Shown: positions 7,382 to 8,089 of the stretch, one piece after another | Layout: the number at the start of each line of letters is the position of its first letter | Numbering within the stretch: the stretch's first letter is position 1 | Notes under the pieces: model-generated | What the model was told of the DNA's origin: nothing | Databases searched by the model: none | What the model saw: the letters and a program-made list of their open reading frames with translations, nothing else | Translations under genes and position numbers: made by a program | Source of the DNA: Campylobacteraceae bacterium | GTDB lineage: Bacteria; Campylobacterota; Campylobacteria; Campylobacterales; Sulfurospirillaceae | DNA length: 8,089 nt | NCBI GenBank assembly: GCA_027011025.1 | Contig: JALVAU010000235.1 | Location: 1-8,089 of the forward strand | Direction: 5' to 3'

Positions 7382-7389
7382 AGAAGGAG
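7382..7389 (+). promoter_or_regulatory. Strong Shine-Dalgarno site deciding the ogt TTG start
   Basis: AGAAGGAG is a near-perfect anti-16S match whose final G lies 6 nt before TTG at 7396. The first in-frame ATG (7417) is much too far downstream to use it. This settles TTG as the start codon. Confidence 0.8.
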
Positions 7390-7395
7390 TAGGGG

Positions 7396-7890
7396 TTGAA
7401 AATATATTGTGATGAAATGACTTCTCCTATCGGTAGATTATATATCGTAGCAAATGCCACACATCTTTTGGGTTTAACGATGGAAGTGAGTTGGGATAGA
7501 GAAAAAAGGAGATTTGGTAGCCTTCTTTACAGAGAAAATGTGATTATCTCTTTGACCAAGAAGGAGTTAAGAGAGTATTTTTCAAAAGAAAGAGAAGAGT
7601 TCAGCATCCCTTTAAGTTTCAAAGGAACTTCTTTTCAAGAGAGAGCTTGGAGAGCACTGCTTGATATACCTTATGGTAAAACTATCAGCTATGAAGAACA
7701 AGCAAAAAATATTGACAACCCAAAAGCCATAAGAGCCATAGGAGGTGCAAATGGAGCAAATCCTATACCTATCATTATTCCTTGTCACAGAGTTATAAGA
7801 AAGTCAGGTGATTTAGGCGGGTATGCTAGCGGATTAGAGATAAAAAAATTTCTCCTAAATCTTGAAAATTCAAAACAGTCTCCCCAATAG
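7396..7890 (+). CDS. ogt: Methylated-DNA--protein-cysteine S-methyltransferase (Ogt/AGT)
   Basis: The protein repairs O6-alkylguanine (and O4-alkylthymine) in DNA by irreversible transfer of the alkyl group to its own cysteine. The 164 residues hold a short N-terminal ribonuclease-like domain (SPIGRLYIVAN at 10-20) and the DNA-binding/transferase domain: SFQERAWRALLDIPYGKTIS (79-98), the recognition helix RAIGGANGANP (113-123) with R113 at the arginine-finger position, the active site PCHRV (129-133, acceptor C130), and GDLGGYASGLEIKKFLL (138-154). It lacks the Ada N-terminal and AraC-type regulatory domains, so it is a stand-alone Ogt, and the PCHR cysteine excludes the non-catalytic ATL proteins. 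The start is TTG, fixed by a strong Shine-Dalgarno; starting at the later ATG would remove the first beta strand. It is divergent from the rsmA operon and appears monocistronic. No terminator is evident within the 32 bp after its TAG. Confidence 0.95.
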   Translation: MKIYCDEMTSPIGRLYIVANATHLLGLTMEVSWDREKRRFGSLLYRENVIISLTKKELREYFSKEREEFSIPLSFKGTSFQERAWRALLDIPYGKTISYEEQAKNIDNPKAIRAIGGANGANPIPIIIPCHRVIRKSGDLGGYASGLEIKKFLLNLENSKQSPQ

Positions 7891-7922
7891 GCATTGCTAC
7901 TTTATCTTATTCATATCTCAGA

Positions 7923-7991
7923 TTGTTTTTCAAAACCAAGGTCAAACGGTAGATTTTTATCAAACTATTTCAAAAGGACTCAGACCAACGG
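7923..7991. repeat. Structured direct repeat, copy 1 (69 bp, 98-bp period)
   Basis: This segment begins TTGTTTTTCAAAACC and ends GGACTCAGACCAACGG. It recurs at 8021 with 66 of 69 bases identical; the differences are at 7938 (A, G in copy 2) and 7965-7966 (CT, TC in copy 2). A 29-bp spacer (7992-8020) separates the copies. The sequence before copy 1 does not resemble that spacer, so the array starts here. The 98-bp period is not a multiple of three and both strands carry stops, so this is not a protein repeat. I do not recognise the family. Confidence 0.9.
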
Positions 7992-8008
7992 GAGGATTTG
8001 TCCTTTGA
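7970..8008. other. Inverted repeat spanning the end of copy 1 and the spacer
   Basis: AAAGGAC (7973-7979) pairs perfectly with GTCCTTT (8000-8006) around a 20-nt loop. Two more pairs (TC 7970-7971 with GA 8007-8008) can form if A7972 is bulged. T-rich sequence (TTTTGTTTT, 8009-8017) follows on the + strand, so a weak terminator role for ogt is conceivable, but the large loop and interrupted T run argue against an efficient one. Confidence 0.5.
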
Positions 8009-8020
8009 TTTTGTTTTGGG

Positions 8021-8089
8021 TTGTTTTTCAAAACCGAGGTCAAACGGTAGATTTTTATCAAATCATTTCAAAAGGACTCAGACCAACGG
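8021..8089. repeat. Structured direct repeat, copy 2, reaching the window edge
   Basis: This second 69-bp copy ends exactly at the last base of the window, so its full extent and the number of further copies are unknown. On the minus strand the start of the unit can fold as GGTTTT, a GAAA tetraloop, then AA-C-AACC with a bulged C. The ACC-GA-GGT inverted motif lies at 8033-8040. The repeat ends with the same GGACTCAGACCAACGG as copy 1. Confidence 0.9.

Noticed and set aside
7923..8089. CRISPR array
   Set aside because: The repeats are 69 bp with a single 29-bp interval. CRISPR repeats are about 23-47 bp and near-identical, and no cas gene is in view.
7923..8089. Integron attC sites or a repeat-containing protein gene
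   Set aside because: The ends give GACCAAC/GTTGGTC, which do not fit RYYYAAC/GTTRRRY. The 98-bp period shifts frame and stops occur in the repeats, with no start codon for a sensible minus-strand frame.

Overview
The window comes from an AT-rich bacterium, most likely a member of the Campylobacterota of the Sulfurimonas/Sulfuricurvum kind. Three things suggest this: the AT-rich codon use, an RNase J with a long basic N-terminal extension like that of Helicobacter pylori, and the gene order rsmA(ksgA)-rnj-kdsD(kpsF), which I recall from H. pylori. The phylum assignment is fairly secure; the genus is a guess.

Layout. Positions 2-166 (+ strand) hold the last 54 codons of a gene cut by the left edge. 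Its tail resembles the C-terminus of McrC-family nuclease subunits of McrBC-type restriction systems (tentative). It ends 17 bp from the convergent end of the main gene cluster, and I see no terminator hairpin in that gap. From 7239 down to 184 (- strand) six genes run head to tail: rsmA (16S rRNA dimethyltransferase), rnj (RNase J), kdsD (arabinose-5-phosphate isomerase), rluB-type pseudouridine synthase, rarA (AAA+ replication-fork ATPase) and a HemY-type porphyrinogen oxidase. Junctions are 24 bp, 10 bp, a 1-nt overlap (TAATG), a 29-nt overlap and a 4-nt overlap (ATGA). The cluster therefore looks like one operon with translational coupling, read from a promoter in the 7240-7395 gap. That 156-bp gap also serves the divergent ogt gene (7396-7890, + strand). 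It contains an extended -10, a perfect 12-bp palindrome just upstream of it, and a strong Shine-Dalgarno before a TTG start.

The right end (7891-8089) has no convincing gene. Positions 7891-7922 show nothing recognisable. From 7923 to the window edge there are two 69-bp copies of a repeat, 66/69 identical, with a 98-bp period and inverted repeats inside. The array probably continues beyond the window.

Functionally the cluster joins ribosome maturation (RsmA, RluB), RNA decay and processing (RNase J), the first step of KDO supply for lipopolysaccharide (KdsD), replication-fork maintenance (RarA) and heme synthesis (HemY type). This is a housekeeping operon, not one dedicated pathway; ogt adds alkylation repair. 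The central 7 kb is ordinary core genome. The less ordinary material is at the two edges: a possible restriction-system tail on the left and an unexplained structured repeat on the right. I see no clear new biological system wholly inside the window.
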